Assembly: GCF_001680005.1 (NCBI RefSeq)
Contig: NC_033568.1
Span: forward strand, 1,860,001-1,924,000
Length of the DNA stretch: 64,000 nucleotides
Origin: Plasmodium coatneyi
Lineage: Eukaryota > Apicomplexa > Aconoidasida > Haemosporida > Plasmodiidae
Direction: 5' to 3'
In this document: positions 48,768-61,034 of the stretch, piece after piece
How the letters are laid out: every line of letters starts with the position of its first letter
Position numbering within the stretch: position 1 is the stretch's first letter
Translations under genes and position numbers: made by a program
Notes under the pieces: model-generated
What the model was told of the DNA's origin: nothing
Database searches by the model: none
The model's input: the letters and a program-made list of their open reading frames with translations, nothing else

Positions 48768-50488
48768 ATGTCAGAATCGGTAAGAGGCAAATACTGAGAA
48801 GGAACATTATTGCCGAGGGGGGGCAAATATTAGAAGGAAAGAACATTGGAAGGAATGTGTGGGAGAGGAGAAATGTACATACATGGAACAATACATATAC
48901 ACATTTATATATAAGTATATATGTACATATATATTACATATATATATGTATATGTATATATACATATGTATATGTGTATATATATATGTACATATTCCAC
49001 TTCCCTTGCTACCTATATCTATAGAACCTGTATACACAGAATTTACCCTCGGAAACTGTGTTCTATAAGCAATTCGAAAAAGCTTCGAAAACCTGTAATG
49101 AACAAATAGCGACTAATATGGAGACGGTTCTGCCGAACCCTAACAAGGAAGGAGTTTCTGTTGAAAACATTGTAGGGGCAGTGTGCCATGTATGCTCCAT
49201 GTATAAAGACAGAGGCAGCTCACCTTACAATGAACCTTGCCATTTCCTCTATTATTGGTTAGGGGATATGCTACCTACGGGTACTACGATGGAAGACGCC
49301 CAATTCAAGAACAATATAAATACTATTTGCGGATATATAAGGGACGAATATGGGGCAAAAGGATGTAAACTTAATTGTGAAAATATTGACAGGGCTCTTT
49401 TCAATCACAGAAAAACAGTTTTCAACCACTACTATGACTATAAGCCCGTAGAAAATGCCTTAAAAAAAGGTGAGCTCAATTGTCAAAAGGACTGGTTGGA
49501 ATACCGTAAGAAAGTTATTAAAGCATGTGAGGTGTCGGAAAGGGGTTGTGAGGCAGGGAGAACATATAAGGATGGTGACTATTGTTACGACTATAATAAC
49601 AAGTACAAGTTTTATTGTGGTATGGCAAAAACGTTCGACTCCTACTGTACAAAAAAAACAGAATTACAATCACTACAATCACAGAAACAAGAGGCAGAAG
49701 CAGCAAAAGAAGAAGCACAATCCGAATTAAGCAACGTTATCCATCAAGCAAATAAAGCTTCTTCTCTTTCTTCTGCTTTTGGTACTTTAGCAGCATTAGA
49801 ATTACCAGCATTGGCATACTTTTTATATAAGGTAAGAACTAAAACAATAGTTGCGAAATATAAATAATAGTAGACCCTTCCTTTTCTTCCTTCCTTAGAA
49901 CCTTCCTTTCCTTCCCTCCTCCTTAGACCTCCGTTTCCTTCCTTCCATCAACCACTCCTAACAACCTTCGTTCCACATACCAAGAACCACATAACAACCT
50001 TCCTTCCACCCACAACCCTAATAACTTTCCTTCCACACTACAACCTAACACAACCTTCCCTTCCACCAAACAAACTTCCTTCCACAATACCACCACTCTA
50101 ACACCCGTCCTTCCACCTAGCACCCCTAACAACCCACCTACAAGCCCAACTACCTAACACAACCTTCTTTCCACCAACCAGAACCCTTTCTTTTTAACAC
50201 ATTCCTTCCCTTCAGTATAAACCATGGTCCTCCTGGATAGGTAACCATTCTGGAGGAAGTAGCAGAAATGGAAGAAAGAGAAGATCAGCAGGGCCTGTCT
50301 TTGACACACTGACGGAAGCTTCAACAGAGAACGATTCCATATTGGACTCGGTGACAGAAAGTTCAATGGATAATTCCACCAAACTACGCTCTGCTGCATA
50401 CAACACAAGACAGCGTACCGGAGGAGGGAGAACAAGGACAAATAATGCTTCAGGTCACCGGAACAATATAAGTTACGGTCGAATATAA
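48768..50488 (+). CDS. KIR-like protein
   Basis: Intact three-exon KIR of 363 residues: 48768-48779 (MSES), 49025-49831 and 50216-50488, all phase 0. The ectodomain starts NLYTQNLPSETVFYKQF. It has C-H-F-L-Y-Y-W-L-G-D, RKTVFNHYYDYKPV, CQKDWLEYRKKV and DYCYDY...FYC. A Gln/Glu/Ala-rich, helix-prone hinge (LQSQKQEAEAAKEEAQSEL) precedes the membrane segment, which ends YFLYK. The tail starts YKPWSSWIGNHSGG and ends NISYGRI. The last intron (49832-50215) holds CCTTAGACC and CTAACAACC repeats. Confidence 0.92.
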
Positions 50489-51070
50489 CACATGGAAGGG
50501 GAAGGAAAGGGGGAATGTTCTTCCTTCCCTGCCCCCTCCCTTCGGAGGAAGGAAAGAAGGAAGGGAACATAAATAAGTGCGCATGGTTCATACAATGTAA
50601 AGAAGCAAAAATGACCATTCTTCCATTCTTTCCTTTTTACTTTTTTCCTTCTTTTTTATTCCTTTAATTTTTTTCTTTTTTTTTCTTTTTTTTTTTTATT
50701 CCTTTTCTTCACATTTCATTCTTTTTCCTTCCTCCTTTCATTTGTGTGTTTAAATAACAACTTGCGATAAGGTACTCACAGATCGCGAAAAGAACAAAAA
50801 AAAAAAAAAAAAAAGTGCCAACCTTTTCCAAAAAATATTCAAAGAAAAAAATGTAATCAACACATTTTGGATTGTCAATAAAAAAAAATTTTACCAAACA
50901 AATCAAAATAAAGTCGGGAAAATTTTTTTTTTATTTTTCCGCTTATATTGATTACACATGAACGTAAACAATTTAATTACAAACCAAACAAACAAAAAAA
51001 AAGTATTACTACACCCTAAAACCTGGAATCTGAACATGGAACCTGTTCCTTAGGAACAATGTCTTCCTTC
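50489..51070. other. Spacer downstream of KIR and SICAvar (convergent)
   Basis: Pyrimidine and A/T-rich spacer with poly-A (about 50796-50813). The last 65 bases (51004-51070) carry a degenerate extra copy of the SICAvar tail repeat beyond its stop codon. No gene is supported. Confidence 0.55.
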
Positions 51071-53503
51071 CTAAAAACCGAAATCTGAACATGGAACCTG
51101 TTCATTAGGAACATCCTCCTTAGGAATATCAACGATAAAAATTTGTCCCTTAGGCAGAAAGTCTTCCTCCCTAAACCCGGAATCTGCATATGGAACATGC
51201 TCTTCCTTAGGAACAAAGTCTTCTTTTATGAATTCGCTTCCCATAAATTCTTGAACCAAAATTTCAAAAAAGTCTTCCTGAACCAGTTTGGTGTCCCCCT
51301 TTTGACATTCGTCTAAGACTTCTAAATGAATATCAATAATCATGCGGCGACCAATACATCCTTTTGAACTCTTTATTCCCGTTGGAACAGATCTTGGTTG
51401 TTTTCGCTTCTTAACTAAGGTATATTCATGTGGACCATCCGCCTGTTCCACATGATCAAGGAGTTGTTCTTCTGAGGATGGAAGACCAGGTACTTGATGT
51501 GCTCTTCTGTGACGTTTTCTGCTTTTACCAAGAACGGCAAAATACTACAAAAAAAAAAGAAAAAAAAAAAAGGGAAAAAAATGTTTCCTTAGAGTAGTGA
51601 GTGATCTTATTAGATCAAGAACAATCAGTACACATGTAACCTAAATGAGAAATCCTACACATACACACCCTAAAATGCGAAATCCTATACACATACACCC
51701 CTTAAATGCGAAATCCAACAAGCACACCCCTAAAATGCGAAATCCTACACATACACACCCTAAACCCTAAACCCAGAACCTTAAGTGCGAAATCCTACAT
51801 ACACACCCTAAAATGCGAAATCGTTCTACACAAACACCCTAAAATGCGAAATCCTACACAAACACACCCCTAAAATGCGAAATCCTACACAAACACACCC
51901 CTAAAATGCGAAATTCTACACCAACACCCCACTCATTCATTCACCTTTATTTTTTCTCTTCTTTCTTTTTTTTTCTGTTTTTCTTCTAATATTATTTTTT
52001 TTTTTATTTTTATTCTTTTAATTGTTTTTATTCTTCTGTTTTTTTTTTTTTTAATTTTTTCTTTTGCGGAAAATATTTTTTCTCCTTTTTTTTTTTTACC
52101 TTCCAAAGGAGATAACTTATGACAGAGATGGCGATGGCAACAGGGATTGTAGGAAGGTATGGGGTAAGGAGGTCAACCTTGTTACTAAGTGCGACTGGAA
52201 TAGGAAGGGGGGTGGCTTCGCCACCCCCCCTCCCTGGACCATCTTTAGTTCTTGTAACTTTCCCAGAGTCCATTGTTGTTGTTATTGATGCTGGACCAAC
52301 TGCTACTTCAGTTTTCCCGAGGTCTTCCGTATTTTTTGTACTTGGAGAAGTTAACTTCGGACCAGTTTGTTGATTGGACGGATCCTCAGGACTACCAGCA
52401 CCTAGACCACCTGGTACACGTGGACCAGCTGGGTTGCCAACTTGGTCAACTGGGCTATCATCTGGGGCAGCAGGGGGACCACCACCTGGACCATCTGCAC
52501 CCACACCTGGGACAGCAGGAGCAGGTAAAGGAGCAGATGGTGTGGCAGGGGCTGATGGTGCTTGGGGCTGTAGTTCCCTCTGTTGGGGGGGTTGAGGTTC
52601 TTGCACCGTCTGTACCTTGTATTTACCATCCCCCCTCTCTTCCTCAGCACGTGGTACTGGAGGGGGTGGTCCTTGAGGTTGGACTGCTTGTGATTGTTGT
52701 TGTTGTTGTTGATGCACTACTTCTTCAACAACTTCCATTACACCCTTCAATTCTTCTTCCTCCTCTTCCATTCTTACTTTAATTTTCTTAATGGTGTCCT
52801 CCATCCCTGTACCCTCACTATTATGACTGACGATTGAATTGTTTTCTCCTTTATCACTCCTTGCACGCGTACTACTTTCCATTAAGTTCGTTTGATATTG
52901 TCTTGTACTCTCGTCGCACCATTTCCTTTTACTTAATGCACCTAACATATTACTATTAATAATATTCTGCAATAATTTGTGCACTTCATATAACATATCT
53001 GTATTCCCCCTATAAAGATCTACAACTCCTTTGTATTCACACTTCACATAGTCTTCCTTCCCCCACTCTTGGCTTAATGCCTCCACAGCAGTAAAAACAT
53101 AATCTGCAACTTCCTTTGGTGCACAGACGGTACTCATATAATACATCCATACTTTTAATAGATCGCAGAGTGGGATATGCTTCCCCCGACATGCAGGGTT
53201 CTGGTCCATTGGGTTATACACATTCTTCTTATTTGTAACCATCATGACATTTTTTAACATAATTTTACAGAACTCCCCATGTTTACTGGGGTCAAATTTA
53301 CCATCCCCCAAGCTATTGGTCTCACACACACTCTTATATCCATCGTACTTATCCCAATCAAACTTCTCATCTGGATCATTTGTTGGTTCATTAAAGAAGT
53401 GTGTGAACCATTCACTAATAGTAACTACATAAAAAAAAGGAACATGATATAAATGCAATATAATCATTCTTTCTTTACTCAAGCAGAACCTTTATTCTAT
53501 ATG

Positions 53504-53537
<34 letters not shown>

Positions 53538-55515
53538 AATAACTTCCTTTCATGTCTACATTCCTTAAATGTACTCCATAAATGAAGGTGCTCCCTTACG
53601 TTCTTCTCCTTCCTCGAATCCGCTAGGGTTAGTATCGGGGCATCCCATTTTCTTCCTTCTTTGATCTTCTTTTTGTTTAACTTTTTTTAACATATCCCCT
53701 ATAGCACTTTTTTTCCAATTTACAGTGTCCTCTGCTATGTTGTCTTTTTCCCCTGAGGTGACTACTATTCCTAGTTCCTCGAAGGTTTCTGACCTTTCCT
53801 TTTTTTCCTTCCCTGTTAGGCAACCTCTCTTCCCCTGTCCCTTTATTGTGTGCAGTGGGCTCTTCCCTGCCTCTACTTCCCGGAAGCCTTTTGCCTTATT
53901 CGCCTGCCTTGTATAGCCATTTATCCACTTATCTAATTCTTCCCATATTAATTTTCCCCCCACCCCTAAACTTGCATTATCTATTTCATCACATATTCCA
54001 CTTCTATTCTTAATCTTTCCTTCCTTCCTTTTTTCGTCCATATTACTTTTAATTACTGGAGCCACTTTACCTAACTTACAATGTGTTTTAAACATTCCCA
54101 CCATGGTTACTTTACCTATTAGACATCTTAGATAATTCTGTAATCTTCTCTCTTTTGCCTTTTTCTCCCGTTCTCTTGGTACCCAATGCCACCTCTTCTT
54201 ACTATTGAATTTCTGCTCCCATCCATCTATCCACATCGATATTTTCATTAGCATTTTACATAACTCCTTACTGTCATTGTCCCTATTGAGCATTTGCTTA
54301 CCGTCTGGACCTACTCTGGCACACATTGTTTTTTCATCGTTCGCGTCCTCCAGGACATTATTCATCATGTCGTCGAACGCAATTCTTAGGTCTTGCCATA
54401 TAAGTTTCTATAAGAGGGAATTATCATAAGTACACATATATGTGCATATTTTCCTCGTTCAAACTACACGATGAACTCCCCTTCATTAATATTATTACTA
54501 CATTATCATACAACTACTCCTTTCTTTTTCATACATTTAAAGAGTTCCTTACCCCGAAATCTTCCACATCGTTCATGCCTCGTGCTATTATCCACCTTTC
54601 CAATAATTTGGTTAAGAATTGATATGGTCTTGTTGTTGTGCTTGTAGTGGTGACGGGGACGGTAACTGGCTTCGCTACTCCTTCTCCTGTTTGTTGATGT
54701 TGTTGTTGTTGTGGATGTGCTGTAGTCCCCATATCACTATCAGATGAAGGAACTAATGCTGATAGAGCATTTTTCTGTTTTGGACATGGTTTTTCTGGTT
54801 TCTTCTTTATTAAAGCCATAATTTTTTCCTTTACTTCCATGGCAGCACGAATAACTCCTAACATATCCATGTGCCCCATATTCATATGTTCCATTATTTT
54901 ATACGCACATTCTTCACACTGAGTTCGTGCACCAAATCCCCCTTTCACTTTTTCCATTGCACCGAATGCATTCGTTATAACATTTTCCGTTTCACAGTGT
55001 ACCTGCCTATATTCATATATCCACATATTTATTACTGCGCAGTAGACGTACTCTTCCATTTCCTTATCAGCATTTCCGCTTTCACATTGACCCCCACTTA
55101 GTTCCTTTATTTTTAACAAATTTCTTACAATGAAGGCACACACCTCCCTCTGCCCCTCAGTCATTCCATTCCCTCCTTGTTCCATCCCTTCGCATAGACT
55201 CTTACCAGTTCCTTCAGTATCTTCCTTCATCATTTCCCCTAACATCCTTTCAATCCAAATCCTTATTTTATTTAATAATTGTGCCTATAAATTAGAATAA
55301 TGTATTTATACATATGCCCCCTACATTATATATTCATTATTATTAGCTTCAAATGACACAGTTCGGAGCAATAACATATTTATACTGTACACATAGCTAA
55401 CACCAAACTACTGTACCATCCCTAGGCCTCTGGTCTCGAATTTAGATCCTTCCTGCTGTATCCATTTTTCCTTCAATGCCTCAAATTTCTTATCTTCACC
55501 CTTAGACGGAGCCAT
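51071..55515 (-). CDS. SICAvar-type variant antigen (five exons)
   Basis: SICA family antigen. Exons on the minus strand: 55417-55515 (33 codons, MAPSKGEDKKFEALKEKW), 54553-55284, 53600-54407, 52100-53424 and 51071-51544. Phases agree (0, 0, 1, 0); 1145 residues. Exon 2 is SICA-alpha-like with a Gln-rich end. Exon 3 matches exon 3 of the other gene (KELCKMLMKISMWIDGW, HWVPRE, LRCLIGKV). Exon 4 joins a cysteine domain (TISEWFTHFFNEP, GEFCKIMLKNVMMVT) to a long low-complexity stalk: Glu run, HQQQQQQSQ, then about 150 residues rich in Pro, Gly and Ala. It ends in the membrane segment IPVAIAISVISYLLWK. The final exon is SICA_C-like (RRMIIDIHLEVLDECQ, FFEILVQEFMGS) and ends in SDSGFREEDFLP-type repeats. 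Unlike the first gene, the membrane segment shares an exon with an ectodomain. No signal peptide is seen. Confidence 0.9.
51640..51925. repeat. SICAvar last-intron minisatellite with telomere heptamers
   Basis: About nine units of roughly 30 bases on the theme CACCCTAAAATGCGAAATCCTACACA, in the intron before the cytoplasmic exon. At about 51757-51778 the unit is interrupted by CCCTAAACCCTAAACCCAGAA, that is, true telomere-type heptamers. It is the same repeat in the same intron as at 27716-27865. Confidence 0.85.
53503..53535. repeat. Poly-A run in SICAvar intron
   Basis: A run of about 33 A on the plus strand in the intron between SICAvar exons 3 and 4 (poly-T on the coding strand, before the exon 4 side). 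It is a likely site of length error in assembly. Confidence 0.85.
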
Positions 55516-58500
55516 TTTTTTTTTTTTTTACCACATTATTCAATGAATTGGTTACTTATAATATGGAAATAGTATTCTATGGAATACTATGTGTAGCGCA
55601 TTTTTTCCCTTCTAATCTTTATTTTATGACTGACTTCCTTTCCTTCCAGGAGAAGTGTGGAATTTTTTTTTTCATTCATTTTTTTGTACTTTTTCACTCT
55701 TCTTTTTTCGCTTCTTTTATTCATTCTTTACGAAGCAACATGGTTGTGCATGTATTTTATATGTATTCCTAATGCATGGTACTTATTCTTCTTTTCGTCA
55801 TACAGCACATTATTCTATTCCTTATAACACATTATTCATTCCCCTTTTTTTTTTATTCTGTTCTATACAACTTTTGCACTTAAGCTTAACACAAATATTT
55901 TTTTTCTCCGTGGAAAAAGGTGCCCTCCAACATGAATATGCTACCAAATTAACTTTAAAAAATTTTTCTCACAAAAAAAAGTTGATACAACAAAATATTG
56001 TCAGACGAAAAAAATGCTTCTCAAGGTAGAATTCTCAAATACATAATTTTTCAGATTGAAATTGTTAACAACATATTGCGAATAAATTGCGAACAACAGG
56101 AGAGCGAAGAATGTTCATGCACCGATCAGGAGGGAACAAAAGTGTCGCCATAATGGAAATTTCATCTGTAATGTGAAAAAGTACATCCGCAAAATAAGGA
56201 AATTCTGCTCAATTAAATTTGCGCAGTATTAAAAATGCTCTCCCACATATCTAAAATTTATTGTTTTCCCAAACAAATATAAAAATTTAAAAGGGAGGAA
56301 AGAAAGAACAGAAAATTCCATTCTACTATTTCCCTATATTTATTCACATATGTTGTATATACCTTATTTTGTTCGACATAAGTTATTTTTAGCGCTAACT
56401 CTCCATTTTTTCCTTTTCCTTTTCTTATCTCTTATTCGATTCTTTCCTTCTATGTGAATAAGAAGGAATGGTCAAAATAAATAAATTTCCATATGCGGAA
56501 CCTGTGAAGGAGTGAAAACAAAAATAGAAGTGTTCCTGAATGGAAGTTCTAAGGAATAAAATTGTGAACGCCATGTTCGCCGAAGGAGAATGGTAAAAAA
56601 ATAAAAAGTTACCATCAATATTTATTAGGGGAAACTATACCTGAATAAGGACCACACTCTACTCTATTTCACACGCCCATATATGTATCTTAACTGGAGT
56701 GGAATCATTATGGATCATTATGAATCACTGTACTTTGCACCAAACATTCTATGTTCTGCATGTAGAATATGCTTAAATAATATGCTTTAAACATGGATCA
56801 TTATTTGCTCCCTTTCCATTTTTCTATTGAATCTACATTGTTATAAATATAGTCTTCATTTATGGTGCTTATATGAACCTTTATGGAATAGGTGCACCTT
56901 AATTGCACTTCCCCTTTCCCCCATCTAACTCACTTCTATATAGATAACTATAAAATGGGGGAAGAGTGTTCTCATTCTATGCAGAAAATCACAATAACCT
57001 ATTCTATAGACCACTACTTGATTATTGTAAATAAATATATATATATATATATAAGTGCAAAAGAAGACTAATGGTCACACACACACGTATAATTTAATGT
57101 GAGCGATGTGGCCACCCATATCGTCTCCACATAGATAGTGTGTGGGAAGTATCCCTTCCTTTAGCTTATTTCTATTTGAACAGCAGATACCCACATATGT
57201 GTCCACTTCTTTTTAGCTTTGTTCTTACTATAGTCGTAGTTTGGATGGGGGGAGGGGTGTGGAAACCCCTTATGGTAGGGAACCATATGCGCCCCTTTTC
57301 CATTCCATTCCACTTTTTTATAACCTACAAAATTCGGACCTACCCAATCCACATGGTGTCATCCACCATCCCACTCCCGCTTTTTGAGGGAATTCTATCT
57401 CTGTATAGAAAATAGGAAGGAAAAAATATCATAACAGTATTTTTAAATAGTTTCGTTAGGTAAGTAGATAAGAAGGGGAATAAGGTGCCCCCATATATTT
57501 ATGTACAATTGGAACCATATGGTAGCATGTGGTACCCTATCCACAGACTAGACTATTATATACTGTTTTCCCCCACTAACCACCCCACTCCCCTCTAATT
57601 TTGAGGACAACAGAATAAGTGGATTATATACGGTTGTTGTTCCCATACTCTCTTATGGAACATTTAGCCTAGAACTTTTTCCTGTAGTCATAAATAATAA
57701 TAATATACGTCGGAACATCGCAATTATTATATGCACACATGCATAAATGAAGTGTACAAATAACAATGATCCACCCATATTATAGCCCAAATAGGAAACT
57801 TTCTACATGTATAATATATATGCTGAATAGAAAGACGAGTGTATCCCCTCAAGCCCCCCCCGTGTTTGGAATTCCTGTGCATTGCTATGCATTCCTATGC
57901 ATTCCTATGGACAAAATAGGAATACGGAAAAAAAGGAAAAGTCGAAAATATAAAAATCGAAAATGGAAGGAAGAAAAAGGCTGCATAAAATGATTACACC
58001 ACAAATGATGATCACTATGATATATATATATATGTAATCATATATGTATATATATATAATAATATGGTACCCAATTAAAAAGGCAGGGAAAATCGAAAAC
58101 CCAACCTTTCCGAACATTTCTAATCCTTCCATACTCCTTCCCTAATCCTTCCTATTTTTTGTAACTTTTAAGAACAAAAAAAAAAAAAAAGGAAGGAAGA
58201 AAAATAAGCAGGGGGATTATTACTTCTAAGTTATCATAAAACAAAAGGGGGGAAAAAAGGGAAAAGGCACTTTCTATGTATAAATTGAGAGCATGTATGT
58301 GATTACAATTTTTAATAACACTCCATCTAAATAATAATAGAACATGTTCTGATAGTATATGTGCAAAAAAAAAAAAAAAAAAAAGTTCCTACTCAAGAGG
58401 GGGGGAAGGAAAAATTACGCTCTTGTGTATGTATGTAATAGAGAGGAACACATGAAAGGATAATAATAATAATGATAATATACCGTTACGTATAATCATG

Positions 58501-58905
58501 CGAAATGTAATAATGAAATAAACAAATAAGAAATGTGCAAGGCCGTTCATTTTTCCTTTCCTTATGTTGCTATTCGAATAAGTTTTGTTTATATTTTATA
58601 CCTGAGTTATTGTGCTTATAATTAATTTTCATGCGTACATACATGTAATATATTATGCATTGCTTCACAAAAATTTTGAACAATGCATACAATATTAAGG
58701 CAAAAAAAGAAGTAAAAATTATGACATATGATGTACCCATTCATAATCATTATGAGTGAATCATAGTTCCCATACTCACATACTCACATATAATCAGAGT
58801 ATAGAGTGCAAGAGGACGATGTGGGAACAACATTTTCCATGTGGGAGGAAGAAGATTTTCCCTTAAAACACGGCTACATTGAATACAAAAATTACACATT
58901 AAACA
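55516..58905. other. Gene-poor spacer
   Basis: About 3.4 kb with no gene I can support. The part next to the SICAvar start (55640-55720) resembles the upstream region of the first SICAvar. The segment 57975-58110 (CATAAAATGATTACACCACAAATGATGATCAC ... AACCCAACCTT) is duplicated at 61379-61505. A KIR upstream-type block lies at 58645-58684. Open frames at 57140-57415 and 57766-57993 show no family features. Confidence 0.5.
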
Positions 58906-60227
58906 ATGACAGTAACAGCAGCAGCACAGGTTCGTTCTCTTTTCCGTATAGAAATGGATGTGTACATATTACAAAAAATTATAATTTCCACATGTGTAAC
59001 AGAATAAGTTCATAAATCTGCACGTATGTGACACACACATGTGTATGTATTCCACTAATTATTTTTTATACAACTGCAGGCGAGAATTTCGAAGAAATTA
59101 CCTTCGGAGGAAATATATGAAGAGTTGAACAATGCCATCCACTCCCGTAATGAACAATCCTATGGCACTGAAGCAGACAGTATTTTGGGTGGCATCTTGG
59201 ATAATAATAAAATAGATTTTGTGATAAGAGCTTGGTATTATGTAGCAAAGGAGAAAAAGGGGGACAATGCAATATATAAAAAATATTGTGATTTCCTATA
59301 CTACTCGTTGGGGGGTATGTTACGTGAGAACTTTAAGAGTGAACTTTTTGGGAGTGCTATGAACAGGATGTACCAAGCACTGGTCGGGTTGAGAGTTGAG
59401 GGGGCATGCCCCCCTCTTAACTCCACTACTAACACTGTTACTTGGTCCCTCTTCCAACAAAGAAAACTTGTCTTCGACTATTACCACGACTACGACACTA
59501 TAGAAGGTAAATTACCAACTGATATGAAATGGTGTAGCAGTGACTATAAGGCGTATTTAGAAGCGGTTTCTAAAATTTATGAAACTGCCACAGCGGGTTG
59601 CACAACAGCAGCACCTAATGCTGGTAACAGTGGTGATCCATGTTGTGTCAAATTGAATCAGGTGCCAAAGGAAACGAAGTATAAAGACCTATTAGACAAA
59701 GGCTGTACTGCAGGGGCAAGTGAAGCAGCAACGGTCGACGAGGGAACTGAACTCCAAACGGTAAAAGAGGAAGCCCCTTCTGTAAACATCCCTGCTACCA
59801 TATCTGGTACAATTGTCACATTAGGCTTTCCATTGACTGCTTTTGTGTTATATAAAGTAATGATCATAATAAAAATATACACATATGTATATACATATAT
59901 ATGTATGTATATAATACATATTTCCACCCCCTCACTTCCACTTCTTTCGTCCCTTTTTATTTTTAGTATAATCTTTTACCTGATTGGTTAAGTAGTCATT
60001 TTAGAGGTAGTGTAGGAAGAAGCAGGGAAAGGAGATCCATTGGACGTCACAACATTGACGAAGACACACTCACAGAAGACGACGACATTTCCACCTTGTT
60101 GTCAACAACAACAGACAATTCTACTATATATAATGGCGAACGAGCACGACCACCACCTAGGAGAGGGACAAATACTAATAGAAGACAACGGCATAATAGA
60201 AATAATATTCGTTATCAAAGTATTTGA
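58906..60227 (+). CDS. KIR-like protein
   Basis: Intact three-exon KIR of 353 residues: 58906-58929 (MTVTAAAQ; donor GTTCGT), 59080-59856 and 59967-60227, all phase 0. The first exon was found by its distance (about 220 bases) from the family upstream block. The ectodomain starts ARISKKLPSEEIYEEL. It has C-D-F-L-Y-Y-S-L-G (Ser replacing the usual Trp), RKLVFDYYHDYDTI, CSSDYKAYLEAV and DPCCVKL (Cys replacing Tyr). The membrane segment ends FVLYK. The tail starts YNLLPDWLSSHF and ends NIRYQSI. Confidence 0.88.
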
Positions 60228-60284
60228 TGTAACACAATGGAATGTAATGTTTCCTTTTTCATTAATTATACATGACATGTAATT

Positions 60285-60563
60285 ACCCCTCTTAAAGAAA
60301 CACATATAAGAACCCCACGATCTAATAATAATACCACCACCACCACTGCTCATACCATTGCATTTCCTTCTGTATTTGTCGCCACAGCAATAGGATTACC
60401 AACAGTTGCTGCATTCTTTTTATATAAAGTAATAGTAATTACCACTGAAAAAAATATAAGAACATAATATAACATAATCTACACACACACCATTCTTCTT
60501 TTATATGAAGAGACAAATGCAAAATAGAATAAACTACATTGCATTATATACCTTATATATATT

Positions 60564-60611
<48 letters not shown>

Positions 60612-61034
60612 AATATATATATACATCTATATGTATATATATATAGACGATGTATGTATATATATGGGGTATACATATATACATATATTCCTTTCTCCTT
60701 CCCTTCCCTCATTCCTACTACCATTTTCATCGTTCCTTCTGTTCAGTATACTCCATTCTCCTCCTGGTTCGTTAACCAACTTAAAAGAAGAAGAAAGAAA
60801 AAAAGGTCAATAGGACGGAACTTAGACATGTTAATGGAAGATTCTACAACAGTGCACACATCCACATTCGACTCATCGGAAACGAGTTCGACAACAAACG
60901 ACGATTCCACGTTTGATTCTACAACAGTATATTCTTCTGTTCCATACACTACTACAGCATCTAGAAGGACGAGAAGGAGGAGTGCACAACATCAAGGGGC
61001 ACAAAGAAATAACATAGGTTATCAACGTATGTAA
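60285..61034 (+). pseudogene. KIR 3' fragment (membrane and tail exons only)
   Basis: About 45 codons ending at 60428 encode a Thr-rich stretch (TTTTTAHTIAF) and a KIR membrane segment ending FFLYK, followed by a GTAATA donor. The tail exon 60747-61034 starts YTPFSSWFVNQL and ends NIGYQRM. No KIR cysteine-rich ectodomain precedes it: the stop of the previous KIR is only 58 bases upstream. It is a truncated copy, or an alternative 3' end for that KIR. A (TA)n run (about 60566-60609) lies in its intron. Confidence 0.8.

Noticed and set aside
52119..52782. Plus-strand open frames across the second SICAvar
   Set aside because: They are shadows of the minus-strand Pro/Gly/Gln-rich exon 4.
57140..57415. 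91-codon open frame in the gene-poor spacer
   Set aside because: Low-complexity hydrophobic translation with no recognisable domain or neighbours.
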